DNA of 64,000 bases, from contig NZ_NWUW01000005.1 in NCBI RefSeq assembly GCF_002746455.1, positions 248,001 to 312,000 of the forward strand, given 5' to 3'. The notes beneath the pieces were generated by a model. It had not been told where the DNA came from. It searched no databases and saw only the letters and a list, made by a program, of their open reading frames with translations. The stretch comes from Bacillus fungorum. GTDB taxonomy: Bacteria; Bacillota; Bacilli; Bacillales; Bacillaceae_G. Both the position numbers and the translations under genes were made by a program. This document shows, piece by piece, positions 27,889 through 36,162 of the stretch; the first letter of the stretch is position 1, and each line of letters starts with the position of its first letter.

Positions 27889-28467
27889 ATGAGAAAGATT
27901 TGTGTGTTTGCAGGTTCCAACTTAGGGGAGAGACCAGAGTTTAAAGAGCAGGCAATTCAGTTAGGAAGAATGTTTGTTGAGAACGAGTATGAGCTCGTAT
28001 ATGGCGGTTCATGCGTTGGATTAATGGGAGAAGTGGCAAACGAAGTTCTTCGTTTAGGCGGGCGTGTAACAGGTGTTATGCCGCGAGGTCTATTCCGAGG
28101 AGAAATTGTACATACAGGATTAACAGAATTAATTGAAGTAGAAACGATGCATGAACGTAAAGCGAAAATGGCGGAGCTTGCGGATGCTTTTATTGCACTG
28201 CCAGGCGGATACGGAACGTTTGAAGAACTATTTGAAGTTGTATGTTGGTCACAAATTGGTATACATAATAAGCCGGTTGGTTTATTGAACATAAAAGGCT
28301 TTTATGGGCCAATTCTGCAAATGGTTGAACGTGCAGCTGAAGAAGGATTTATGAACCCATCAAATAAAGAGTTAATAGTTGCCGCTGAGACGGCAGATAC
28401 ACTCATTCACAAGATACAAAATTACGAGCGTCCTGTTTTAGGAACGAAGTGGAAGCAACTATCATAA
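27889..28467 (+). CDS. LOG-family protein (YvdD-like)
   Basis: A 192-residue Rossmann-like protein with CVFAGSNLGERPEF near the start, VYGGSCVGLMGEVANEVL near residues 38-55 and the hallmark LPGGYGTFEELFEV near 103-116. LOG (TIGR00730) enzymes hydrolyse nucleoside 5'-monophosphates (cytokinin-activating phosphoribohydrolases). The bacterial role is likely purine nucleotide turnover. It stands alone with a terminator at 28490. Confidence 0.9.
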   Translation: MRKICVFAGSNLGERPEFKEQAIQLGRMFVENEYELVYGGSCVGLMGEVANEVLRLGGRVTGVMPRGLFRGEIVHTGLTELIEVETMHERKAKMAELADAFIALPGGYGTFEELFEVVCWSQIGIHNKPVGLLNIKGFYGPILQMVERAAEEGFMNPSNKELIVAAETADTLIHKIQNYERPVLGTKWKQLS

Positions 28468-28489
28468 TGCAATTTTATAGATATTTTTG

Positions 28490-28531
28490 GAAACACATGT
28501 CATTTTACTTTGAAAAGGCATGTGTTTTTAA
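28490..28531 (+). terminator. Terminator after the LOG gene
   Basis: AAACACATG pairs with CATGTGTTT around a long loop, followed by TTTA. Confidence 0.55.
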
Positions 28532-28585
28532 ATTGGTTGAAAATGTTAATGTTGAGATGTAATGTTTTTGGAAAAGGAGAAATAG

Positions 28586-28867
28586 ATGGAGGAGTTTGTG
28601 TATTTACGTCCTGTTTTTAAAAGTATTTTAGCAGCATCTATTCTTGTTATACTAATTGATTTAAGACAGAAGAAAAAGCTAATTAATGAATTTTCGCTTT
28701 GGTTTATTTCGATATTATGTATCGGTCTTTCAGCGATAACGTTGTTTATGTCTGGATTTATCGTTGATGAGTATAATCTAGGTGGAGATGTACAATCGTT
28801 TTGTATGTTTATTTTGATTGGCTGTATTAGCGGTTTGAATTTCATTATTTATTATAGACGGCAATAA
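28586..28867 (+). CDS. Small three-helix membrane protein, unknown
   Basis: A 93-residue protein with hydrophobic helices at about residues 9-23, 34-57 and 69-88, and basic loops (DLRQKKKL; YYRRQ) that suggest a cytosolic C-terminus. ATG after AAAGGAGAAA. I do not recognise the family. A terminator follows that also covers the end of the convergent gene. Confidence 0.6.
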   Translation: MEEFVYLRPVFKSILAASILVILIDLRQKKKLINEFSLWFISILCIGLSAITLFMSGFIVDEYNLGGDVQSFCMFILIGCISGLNFIIYYRRQ

Positions 28868-28903
28868 AAGGAGGCATTCCATATTACTTTGGAATGCCTT
28901 TAT
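28866..28903. terminator. Terminator between convergent small genes
   Basis: AAAGGAGGCATTCCA pairs with TGGAATGCCTTT. The stop codon of the minus-strand gene at 28884 lies inside it. Confidence 0.7.
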
Positions 28904-29081
28904 CACTTTGATTACTTTGTTTTTTATACAGGTACCAGCCACCCCAGCCGCCACCAATTGCTACAACAACGAGGAAAGCGTAGTCTTTAACCTCGATACG
29001 TATATTGAAAATATTAGCTATAAGTAAGACAATCCCAACCGTTATTAACGCAAAAAATGCTCTAATTAAGTAGTCTTTCAA
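28884..29081 (-). CDS. Small two-helix membrane protein, unknown
   Basis: A roughly 65-residue protein with two helices (FALITVGIVLLIANIF; AFLVVVAIGGGWGGWYLY) and a hydrophilic tail. I prefer the TTG at 29081 (MKDYLIRAFF), 8 bases after GGCGGGAG; the ATG at 29099 has no ribosome site. Family not recognised. Confidence 0.6.
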   Translation of the reverse strand: MKDYLIRAFFALITVGIVLLIANIFNIRIEVKDYAFLVVVAIGGGWGGWYLYKKQSNQSDKGIPK

Positions 29082-29260
29082 CTGAACCACTCCCGCCATT
29101 TAAGTAGTAAATGATGAATATGGAAAAGCTTTTTGGATCTATTTTACTAAAGGGTGTTTCCTATATTTTAACATAAAAGGGATTGTAATATATTGATAAA
29201 AGTAGAGGAGAGAGGCGCTGATATAATTTCTGCGCGATTATCCCATAGAAAAAAGCAACT

Positions 29261-29537
29261 CTGAATGAGCCGCTTCCGCTTTAAATTTATTATCTAGCTC
29301 CAGCAGCTAGAATCTCCGGTCATTTCGCTCTCTCGCTCGAAGCAAAAAGCGCTTCAAGATCGAGAGCTCCAATGCCCTGCGACTCTGAGCGAGCCACCTC
29401 CGCTTTTAGTTTATTATCCAGCTTCGGTGGCTAGCTCTTCGTGTCTAAGAACCTTCCACATAAGAAGGCAAAAAGCGCCTTCTATGTGAAAGAACCTTAG
29501 CCAGTTAGAGCTAAACGAGCCACCTCCGCTTTTAAAT
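29261..29537. repeat. Two tandem GAGCCGC-bounded palindromic repeats
   Basis: The motif GAGCCGCTTCCGCTTT (or GAGCCACCTCCGCTTT) occurs at 29267, 29391 and 29517, bounding two units of 124 and 126 bp. Unit one holds a hairpin CTCTCGCTCGAAGC...GCGCTTCAAGATCGAGAG; unit two has a different hairpin (CTTCCACATAAGAAGGC...GCCTTCTATGTG). A third unit is at 30173. CAGCTCCAGC...TAG repeats of this type occur widely in Bacillaceae. It ends 4 bp before the dps stop codon. Confidence 0.75.
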
Positions 29538-29540
29538 CTA

Positions 29541-29981
29541 TTATTGATTCAAAAACGCACGTAGCATCCAAGCATGTTTTTCTAGTTCTGTGTAGATGCC
29601 TAGTAGTAGGTCAGATGTCATTTCGTCGTCAGAGCCTTGAGCGATTTCCATGCCTTTTTTCAGTTCGACAAGCATCATTTCGTAGTCTTTCATAATTGCT
29701 TCGACCATCCCTTCTGCAGTTTCTCCGTAAGCTGCTTCTTGAATGGAAGATATTTCTAGGTATTCTTTCATTGTTGCTACTGGTTTACCACCAATTGCTA
29801 AAATACGTTCTGCAATTTCGTCGATGTGAGTAGCTGATTCTGTGTATAGTTCTTCGAATTTCTCATGTAATGTGAAGAATTGAGGTCCTTTTACGTACCA
29901 ATGGAAGTTGTGTAATTTTGTGAATAAAACGCTCCAGTCTGCTACTTGTTTGTTTAATACTTCGATTACTTGTTTGTTCAT
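29541..29981 (-). CDS. dps: Dps-family DNA-protecting mini-ferritin
   Basis: The 146-residue protein forms 12-mers that oxidise Fe2+ with H2O2 and protect DNA. The intersubunit ferroxidase signature is clear: [25 protein letters not shown] near residues 22-46 (both His) and [15 protein letters not shown] near 52-66 (Asp and Glu). ATG at 29981 lies 10 bases after AAAGGAG. A perfect PerR box at 30028-30042 puts it under peroxide control. Confidence 0.93.
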   Translation of the reverse strand: MNKQVIEVLNKQVADWSVLFTKLHNFHWYVKGPQFFTLHEKFEELYTESATHIDEIAERILAIGGKPVATMKEYLEISSIQEAAYGETAEGMVEAIMKDYEMMLVELKKGMEIAQGSDDEMTSDLLLGIYTELEKHAWMLRAFLNQ

Positions 29982-30027
29982 TATGATCAATCTCCTTTTG
30001 AGTTTGTATTTTATAAGGGTTACTAAT

Positions 30028-30042
30028 TTATAATTATTATAA
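30028..30042. promoter_or_regulatory. PerR box upstream of dps
   Basis: TTATAATTATTATAA is an exact match to the PerR consensus TTATAATNATTATAA, 47 bp upstream of the dps start. PerR derepression by H2O2 is expected, as for B. subtilis mrgA. Confidence 0.85.
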
Positions 30043-30111
30043 TCTAGTAATTCTTATAAATCAACCTTTTTACTGGAATTAATTTAAACAAATTATGAAC
30101 TGTTGTAAATA

Positions 30112-30146
30112 AAAATCCCTATTACTGTGGAGTAATAGGAATTTTC
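30112..30146 (-). terminator. Terminator near AGCS copy 3
   Basis: AATTCCTATTACT pairs with AGTAATAGGGATT on the minus strand and is followed by TTTATTT. It is 170 bp past the AGCS stop, beyond the repeat at 30166. Confidence 0.7.
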
Positions 30147-30165
30147 TTAAATATATAGCTCTTGT

Positions 30166-30317
30166 TCTAATCGAGCCGCTTCTGCTTTAAATGATATCCA
30201 GCTCCAGCGGCTAGAATCTCCGGCCATTTCGCTCTCTCGCTCGAAGCAAAAAGCGCTTCAAGGTCGAGAGCTTAAAGTGCCCTGCGATTCTGAACGAGCC
30301 GCTTCTGCTTTTAATTA
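30166..30317. repeat. GAGCCGC-bounded palindromic repeat, third unit
   Basis: GAGCCGCTTCTGCTTT at 30173 and again at 30296 bound a 123-bp unit. It is nearly identical to the first unit at 29267, including the CTCTCGCTCGAAGC / GCGCTTCAAGGTCGAGAG hairpin. It ends directly at the AGCS stop codon (30318). Confidence 0.75.
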
Positions 30318-31751
30318 TTACACAGCCTTCTGTTTTTCTTCTACATCTTGTCCATCCCAGCATTCTGTGTTTTGTAAGCCAGGGATAGAACTTGCAACGA
30401 AAACAGGATCTTTTCCTTGTTTCTTTTGCTTAATATAGTCTACTAATGCTGCGTAGGCGAACTTGCTTAGGAATGAGATGGCAATTAAGTTTGTGAATAC
30501 CATTAGTCCCATGAATAAATCAGCTAAGCTCCAAACTGTTTGAAGGGCAGCGATTGATCCGAAGAATACCATGCCGACAACTGCAACACGATAAATCATT
30601 AACCATGTTTTGCTTTCTTTAATGAATGCAATGTTTGTTTCACCATAATAGTAGTTTCCTAGTAAAGAACTGAATGCGAATAGGAAAATAATAATCGCTA
30701 AGAAAGTGCTTGCCCACGGTCCGATTTGTGAACTAAGTGCATTTTGTGTTAATTCGATACCTTGTAAATTTGTTCCTTTGTAAAGTCCAGAACATAATAC
30801 GATAAATGCTGTTGATGTACATACTAAGAATGTGTCTACGAAAACACCTAATGCTTGAACAAGTCCTTGTTTGACAGGGTGAGATACATCTGATGTTGCA
30901 GCTGCGTTAGGAGAGCTACCCATACCTGCTTCTGTCGCGAATAAACCGCGCTGAATTCCGAACTTGATTGCTGCTCCAATACCACCAGCGATAGCTTGGT
31001 CTAAACCGAATGCACCATTAAATATTTCCAGAAAAATGCTTGGTAACATGGTGAAGTTGTTAATAACGACAAAAATTGCCACACCGATATAAATAATTGC
31101 CATTGGAGGAACAATCAATTCTGTAATACGTGAAATGCTCTTGATACCACCGAAAATAATAACGGCAACTAATAAAGCTAATAGAGCTCCTACGATTATT
31201 CGCTCTAGTCCAAAAGCATTTTCAAATGCTATTGTTACAGTGTTTGCTTGTACAGAATTGAAAATTAATCCGTACGCAACTGTAATAAGAAATGAAAACC
31301 AAACACCCATCCAGCGTTTATTTAATCCTTTTTCCATGTAATATGCTGGACCACCACGGAACCTGCTTCCATCTTTTACTTTATAAATTTGCGCGAGCGT
31401 ACACTCTACGAAACTAGTAGCTGCCCCAAGGATAGCGATAAACCACATCCAAAATACTGCGCCAGGTCCACCCATTGAAATGGCTAGTGCTACACCAGCT
31501 AAGTTTCCGATACCGATACGTGCTGCTGCACTTAAGCAAAATGCTTGAAACGGGGAGATGCTATCTTTCTTTTTTTCTTTTCGATTAAATCCTTTACTAA
31601 TTAAACCGATCATCTCACTGAAATGAGTAATTTGGACAAACTTCAATTTAAAAGAGAAATAAAGACCGAAGCCGATTAGCATTACAATAAGAATATATGA
31701 CCATAAAATATTATTCGTTATCTCAAGGAATCTGCTAAAGATATCAACCAT
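30318..31751 (-). CDS. Alanine/glycine:cation symporter (AGCS), copy 3
   Basis: A 477-residue paralog, closest to copy 1 at 20113 (LERIIVGALLALLVAVIIFG; GLFATEAGMGSSPNAAATSD). The Asn-to-Thr change at GLFATEAG compared with GLFANEAG in the other two copies may alter the substrate site. ATG at 31751 follows AAAGGAAGTG. It is minus-strand, 1.4 kb downstream of the stand-alone dps, with a repeat unit directly at its stop codon. Confidence 0.93.
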   Translation of the reverse strand: MVDIFSRFLEITNNILWSYILIVMLIGFGLYFSFKLKFVQITHFSEMIGLISKGFNRKEKKKDSISPFQAFCLSAAARIGIGNLAGVALAISMGGPGAVFWMWFIAILGAATSFVECTLAQIYKVKDGSRFRGGPAYYMEKGLNKRWMGVWFSFLITVAYGLIFNSVQANTVTIAFENAFGLERIIVGALLALLVAVIIFGGIKSISRITELIVPPMAIIYIGVAIFVVINNFTMLPSIFLEIFNGAFGLDQAIAGGIGAAIKFGIQRGLFATEAGMGSSPNAAATSDVSHPVKQGLVQALGVFVDTFLVCTSTAFIVLCSGLYKGTNLQGIELTQNALSSQIGPWASTFLAIIIFLFAFSSLLGNYYYGETNIAFIKESKTWLMIYRVAVVGMVFFGSIAALQTVWSLADLFMGLMVFTNLIAISFLSKFAYAALVDYIKQKKQGKDPVFVASSIPGLQNTECWDGQDVEEKQKAV

Positions 31752-31932
31752 ATAATACACTTCCTTTTTTTCATAATAAGAAAATTATATGCAAAAAATA
31801 TACGAGAATCAATTTTTCTAAAAAATTACGTTACTTAAACGTATTTTATGCTAGTATTATGTTACATTATAATATTTTTAGAATTATTTACATTTTAAAA
31901 AACTAAATATAAAGCGAGAAAGAGGGGATGAT

Positions 31933-32397
31933 TTGAAAGAAGAAACTTTATGGAAAGTAAGTCTTGAGAGTTTGAAAATGAGAAGTAATATATTTTTTAT
32001 CATTACATCATTTAGTATCTTTTTCGGAGCTATTTTCTTCTTCAGTTTCGGATTAAGTATTGATCCGTTCTCATTGGGCGGAGCGATATGGTTAACGTTA
32101 GGTGCTGTCCTTCTTACAATCATCGGAAACTTTGTAGCAGGAATGATTGCAGGGCGACAAGCTGGATTATCTCATAAAGCGTCAACAAATATTGGATTAA
32201 CAATCGTTTCAAGAGGAGAATTCTCTATCATTATGGCCAATATCGGTATCGCCGGTGGTTTAATGTCAGTACTGAAACCATTCTCAGCACTATACGTGCT
32301 TATATTATCCATCTTAGGTCCACTTCTGACGAAAGAGTCAAAGAATGTATATAAATTTTTAAATAAAATCTTTAAGTGGGATACGAAGGCTAGCTAA
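31933..32397 (+). pseudogene. C-terminal remnant of a CPA2 cation/proton antiporter
   Basis: The 154-codon frame carries only the last helices of a KefB/KhtU-like antiporter: IFFGAIFFFSFGLSIDPFSL, GNFVAGMIAGRQAGLSHKAS, NIGLTIVSRGEFSIIMANIG and a cytosolic tail. Family proteins have about 390 residues or more with 12 helices, so roughly the first two thirds are missing. The first 25 codons (KEETLWKVSLESLKMRSN) look unrelated or divergent. TTG start with a GAGGGGA site is present, so a short product could still be made. Confidence 0.72.
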
Positions 32398-32446
32398 ATT
32401 TTAAAAATAAAAGTAAAAGATATTGATGAAAAATTGATTATGGAAA

Positions 32447-32478
32447 AGAATCTATGCCGATATAGATTCTTTTTTTAT
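32447..32478 (+). terminator. Terminator after the antiporter remnant
   Basis: AGAATCTAT pairs with ATAGATTCT and is followed by T7. Confidence 0.75.
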
Positions 32479-32573
32479 TGGCATTTTTTCAAGGATGAAA
32501 GAATATGTTTAATATTTACCATATTGTGGCATACATATAGGGAAAGGGTGCTTGGAAAGGGGAATAAAGAGAA

Positions 32574-33008
32574 ATGGAACTCCAGTTTCAAAATGTATAT
32601 CAACAGGTGGAGAATTGGTATGTGTTGGATTCGGAGCTTCCTTGGGATGTCAAAAGGCTAAGAGATGATTTGTTTTCACTTATTGAAGTATGTAAAACGC
32701 CAGTTATTTTTTGTGATACGTGTGATGCAAATCATGTACTTCTATCGTTAGGGGAAGAGGAAGAAGAGTTTCTATTTCCGGTAGGTGGTTTTTATCATAA
32801 AGAAAAACAATTAATTTTTGTTTGTATGTGGGAAGAGTATGAGCAAGTGCTCAAAACACTACTGCATGAATTTCGCCATGCGATGCAACATAAGAGGGAA
32901 GTATTGTATGTTGGAAGTGAATTGTACGAAGATAGATGGATTGAGAAAGATGCAAGAAAGTTCGCGGAGAGGAAGTTAGATGAATATAAAAATAGAAAGT
33001 TAATGTAA
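32574..33008 (+). CDS. Small HExxH-type metalloprotease-like protein
   Basis: A 144-residue cytosolic protein with LLHEFRHAMQH near residues 99-109. This is an HExxH zinc-protease motif followed by a third His, and a downstream acidic WIEKDARKFAE segment could supply another ligand, as in WLM/SprT-like minimal peptidases. A CDTCD motif near residue 48 could bind metal. I recall similar Bacillus proteins as a DUF family of unknown function. ATG after AAAGAGAA, monocistronic. Peptidase activity is inference. Confidence 0.7.
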   Translation: MELQFQNVYQQVENWYVLDSELPWDVKRLRDDLFSLIEVCKTPVIFCDTCDANHVLLSLGEEEEEFLFPVGGFYHKEKQLIFVCMWEEYEQVLKTLLHEFRHAMQHKREVLYVGSELYEDRWIEKDARKFAERKLDEYKNRKLM

Positions 33009-33064
33009 AGCATAGTGGAGAAATGGCGCTGTGCTTTCTTTGTTGATTACTAAAAGTAAGTGAT

Positions 33065-33094
33065 TGACTTCTATGAAGTTTAGTTCTAAACTAA
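33065..33094 (+). promoter_or_regulatory. MarR gene promoter and candidate operator
   Basis: TTGACT at 33065 precedes TTAGTT-CTA-AACTAA, an inverted repeat at 33080-33094 that overlaps the promoter spacer. The position suits autoregulation. Confidence 0.45.
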
Positions 33095-33120
33095 TGGTAT
33101 AAAACGAGCGAGGTGATAGA

Positions 33121-33531
33121 ATGAAAACAGAAGATAGACTCGGATTACTATTATGGTTTCGTTTATCACGTTTTTATAATAAAAGTATTCGTGAGACGAA
33201 TCAGCATTTGAAAGAATGGAATGTATCTGCGGCTCAGTTTGATGTGCTAGCTCAAGTTGGAGTGCATGATCGTTTAACGCAGCAAGAGCTTGGAAATAAG
33301 TTATTTGTTACGAAGGGAAATATCACGCAGCTTTTAAATAAAATGGAGCAGCTTGAGTGGATTCGTCGTGAACAAGAGGGGACTACAAAATATATTTCGT
33401 TAACAGAAAAAGGAAAAGGTTTATATGAAGAAATCGTTCCGCCTCAAGAGACATTCCAAGCAGAGCAGTTTCAAAATTTAAATGTAGAAGAACAACAACA
33501 ATTATTACAATTACTAAAAAAATTACAGTGA
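33121..33531 (+). CDS. MarR-family regulator
   Basis: A 136-residue winged-helix protein with the MarR core VSAAQFDVLAQVGVHDRLTQQELGNKLFVTKGNITQLLNKMEQLEWIRREQ at about residues 35-85. There is no Cys in the N-terminal half, so oxidation sensing of the OhrR type is unlikely; ligand binding of phenolic or quinone compounds is more likely. It is followed 51 bp later by a pirin gene carrying an MhqR-like operator, and the two probably form one regulatory unit. Confidence 0.9.
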   Translation: MKTEDRLGLLLWFRLSRFYNKSIRETNQHLKEWNVSAAQFDVLAQVGVHDRLTQQELGNKLFVTKGNITQLLNKMEQLEWIRREQEGTTKYISLTEKGKGLYEEIVPPQETFQAEQFQNLNVEEQQQLLQLLKKLQ

Positions 33532-33548
33532 GAAAAAATTTTAAAATA

Positions 33549-33566
33549 AATCTTGAATTCGAGATA
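33549..33566. promoter_or_regulatory. MhqR-type operator before the pirin gene
   Basis: AATCTTGAATTCGAGATA matches the B. subtilis MhqR consensus TATCTCGAATTCGAGATA at 16 of 18 positions. It lies between the MarR stop and the pirin start. Confidence 0.6.
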
Positions 33567-33582
33567 ATATGAGGTGAAGGAT

Positions 33583-34281
33583 ATGTTTAGAAAAGTTGAT
33601 CATAAAAATATGGGAAGAGCAAATCACGGTTGGCTAAATACACATTTTCATTTTTCTTTTGCAAATTACTATAACCCAAATAACATGAACTTTGGAGCAT
33701 TGCGTGTAATTAACGATGACCTAGTAGCGGCACAAACTGGTTTTGATATGCATCCGCACCGCGATATGGAAATCATTTCGTACGTTGTAGATGGTGCTTT
33801 AACACATGAGGATAGCATGGGGAACCGAGGAACAATTGAACGTGGACATGTTCAATATATGAGTGCTGGCACAGGTGTATTTCATAGTGAGCATAATTTA
33901 GGAAATGAAACACTACGTTTATTACAAATTTGGATTTTACCAGACCGTGCGGATCATAAACCAAACTATGGTGAGTTTAAATTTGATTGGAGCAAGCGTG
34001 AAAATGAATGGTTTCACATGGTATCTGCACTAGAAGGAGAGGCACCAATTCAAATTCACCAAGATGCGAATTTATATTCTTTATCGTTAGATGCTGGAAA
34101 AGAAATTCATTTTCCAGTGAAAGAAGGTCGTCAATTGTATCTTGTTCAAATTGAAGGAAGTAGTGTAATAAATGGTGAGACACTTGTTATGCGTGATGCA
34201 GCAGAAGCGATTGAAGAAGAAATTCATATTGAAGCGAAAGAGCAATCACACTATTTAGCAATTGAATTGAAAAAACAATAA
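33583..34281 (+). CDS. Pirin-family bicupin protein (YhhW-like)
   Basis: A 232-residue bicupin. The metal-binding cupin 1 is intact: FDMHPHRDMEIISYVVDGALTHEDS near residues 57-81 (two His and, later, His in HSEHNLGNE near 107-115 with Glu). Members such as YhhW cleave quercetin; others are redox sensors. With the MarR gene and the MhqR-type operator, a role in quinone or flavonoid stress is likely. ATG at 33583 after GAGGTGAAGG. A terminator follows. Confidence 0.88.
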   Translation: MFRKVDHKNMGRANHGWLNTHFHFSFANYYNPNNMNFGALRVINDDLVAAQTGFDMHPHRDMEIISYVVDGALTHEDSMGNRGTIERGHVQYMSAGTGVFHSEHNLGNETLRLLQIWILPDRADHKPNYGEFKFDWSKRENEWFHMVSALEGEAPIQIHQDANLYSLSLDAGKEIHFPVKEGRQLYLVQIEGSSVINGETLVMRDAAEAIEEEIHIEAKEQSHYLAIELKKQ

Positions 34282-34291
34282 GATACGTAAG

Positions 34292-34326
34292 AAAAGAGGG
34301 TATCCGATAGGATATCCTCTTTTTTG
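34292..34326 (+). terminator. Terminator after the pirin gene
   Basis: AAAAGAGG-TATCC pairs with GGATA-CCTCTTTT around GATA, then TTG. Confidence 0.75.
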
Positions 34327-34436
34327 ATTGGAATTGTCTGAAAAATGTTTCTCAAATTTTTGGTAGAGGTATTGGTTTGAAAAATCAGAATTTTATAAAA
34401 GTATCAAAAATCTTTATGGGAATGGGGAATGTTATA

Positions 34437-36086
34437 GTGAAAAAGCAAGTCATTTCATCAGCATTAGCGTTAACTGTTATCGCCGGGGGATTTGGAGCGT
34501 TTGGGGCAACGACAACGAAAGCGGAAGAACAAAAAATTCAATATCATCAAGAATTTAAAACACCTGCATACATAGGTGAAGAATGGAAAGCACCGGAAGG
34601 ACTAGATAAAAAAGAGACGGTCTTTCAATATTTAGAGAGTAAGAAAGATATGTTCAAATTAGCAGGAAATATTGATAAACATTTCAATGTCGTTGGGGAA
34701 GAAAAAGATGCTGAATCTGGCACAACACACGTGAAGTTAGTTGAAAAACATAATAACATTCCTGTGTATGGTTCAGATCAAACTGTTACACTAGATAAAG
34801 AAAATAATGTAAAAGCATTCTTCGGACAAGTTATTCCGAAGTTAGATGATAAAAATATTCCTACAGCTGCAAGCATTAGTGCGGAACAAGCAGAAACAAT
34901 TGCAAAGGCAGATATTGAGAAAGAAATTGGTAAAGTAAAGAGTTATGACGGTGTGAAAAAAGATTTATATGTGTATGAAAAAGATGGAAACTACTATCTT
35001 GCATATTTAGTTAAAGCATCGATTTCAAAACCAGCTCCAGGCTATTGGCATTATTTTGTTGATGCAACGAATGGAAATGTGATTGAGAAATATAACGCTG
35101 TAGATCACATTACAGGATTTGGTTACGGAGTATTAGGCGCTAGACAATCATTTGAAATTGCTCAAAATGAGAAAACCGGAGCGTTCCACTTATTCGATGG
35201 GAAGCGTGGACAAGGTGTTCATACGTTTGATGCAGAGAATATGGATGAAAACTGGTTTAATATATTCTCACAATGGTTCGGATATACAGGTGTCGAAGTA
35301 GAAAGTAAAAATAAATTCTTTGATGACAAAGCAGCGGTTGATGCGCATGTAAATGCAGGAAAAGTATATGATTACTACAAAAAGACATTTAATCGTAACT
35401 CTTTCGATGATAAAGGCGCGAAGCTTATTTCTACTGTTCACGTTGGAGAAAGTTGGAATAACGCAGCTTGGAATGGTGTGCAAATGATGTATGGTGATGG
35501 CGATGGTAAAACATTCATTCCATTATCTGCTGGACTAGATGTTATTGGTCACGAATTAACGCATGCTGTAACTGAGCATACAGCAAATCTTGTTTATAAA
35601 AATGAATCAGGTGCGTTAAATGAATCGTTATCTGATATTATGGGTGTTATGGTTGAGAAGAAGAGCTGGGATTTAGGTGCTGACATTTATACACCTGGAA
35701 AACCTGGTGATGCACTTCGTTCTCTGAAAGATCCAGCATCTATTCCAAATCCATTAAAACCAGGTGAAGGTTACCCAGATCATTACAATAAACGCTACAC
35801 TGGAACAGCTGATAATGGCGGCGTTCATATTAACAGTAGTATTAACAATAAAGCTGCATATTTAGTATCTGACGGCGGCGAGCATTATGGCGTGAAAGTA
35901 ACTGGAGTAGGCCGTGAAGCGACAGAAAAAATTTATTACCGTGCTCTTACAAAATATTTAACTGCAAACTCTGACTTTAAGATGATGCGTCAAGCTGCTC
36001 TTCAGTCAGCTGAAGATTTATATGGTAAAAATTCTAAAGCTGTACAAGCTGTAACGAAAGCTTATGATGCAGTAGGCGTAAAATAA
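34437..36086 (+). CDS. nprB: Secreted M4 neutral metalloprotease (bacillolysin/NprB type)
   Basis: The preproprotein of 549 residues has a signal peptide (ALTVIAGGFGAFGATTTKAEE), an FTP/PepSY propeptide (about 30-230) and a thermolysin-like catalytic domain. The catalytic zinc motif HELTH is at residues 372-376, the third ligand Glu is in NESLSDIMG, and the substrate-stabilising His is in DNGGVHINSSINN. It degrades extracellular protein. I use the GTG at 34437 (MKKQVISS), which gives a clean signal peptide. The frame is open to a TTG at 34377 that also has a ribosome site, so the start is not settled. Confidence 0.93.
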   Translation: MKKQVISSALALTVIAGGFGAFGATTTKAEEQKIQYHQEFKTPAYIGEEWKAPEGLDKKETVFQYLESKKDMFKLAGNIDKHFNVVGEEKDAESGTTHVKLVEKHNNIPVYGSDQTVTLDKENNVKAFFGQVIPKLDDKNIPTAASISAEQAETIAKADIEKEIGKVKSYDGVKKDLYVYEKDGNYYLAYLVKASISKPAPGYWHYFVDATNGNVIEKYNAVDHITGFGYGVLGARQSFEIAQNEKTGAFHLFDGKRGQGVHTFDAENMDENWFNIFSQWFGYTGVEVESKNKFFDDKAAVDAHVNAGKVYDYYKKTFNRNSFDDKGAKLISTVHVGESWNNAAWNGVQMMYGDGDGKTFIPLSAGLDVIGHELTHAVTEHTANLVYKNESGALNESLSDIMGVMVEKKSWDLGADIYTPGKPGDALRSLKDPASIPNPLKPGEGYPDHYNKRYTGTADNGGVHINSSINNKAAYLVSDGGEHYGVKVTGVGREATEKIYYRALTKYLTANSDFKMMRQAALQSAEDLYGKNSKAVQAVTKAYDAVGVK

Positions 36087-36090
36087 TTAG

Positions 36091-36126
36091 AGAAAAGACC
36101 TGACTAGAATGTCAGGTCTTTTCTTT
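36091..36126 (+). terminator. Terminator after nprB
   Basis: AAAAGACCTGAC pairs with GTCAGGTCTTTT, followed by CTTT. Confidence 0.75.
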
Positions 36127-36162
36127 ATCTCGCTATTCGCGAATGATTAAAGTTTTACTTAT

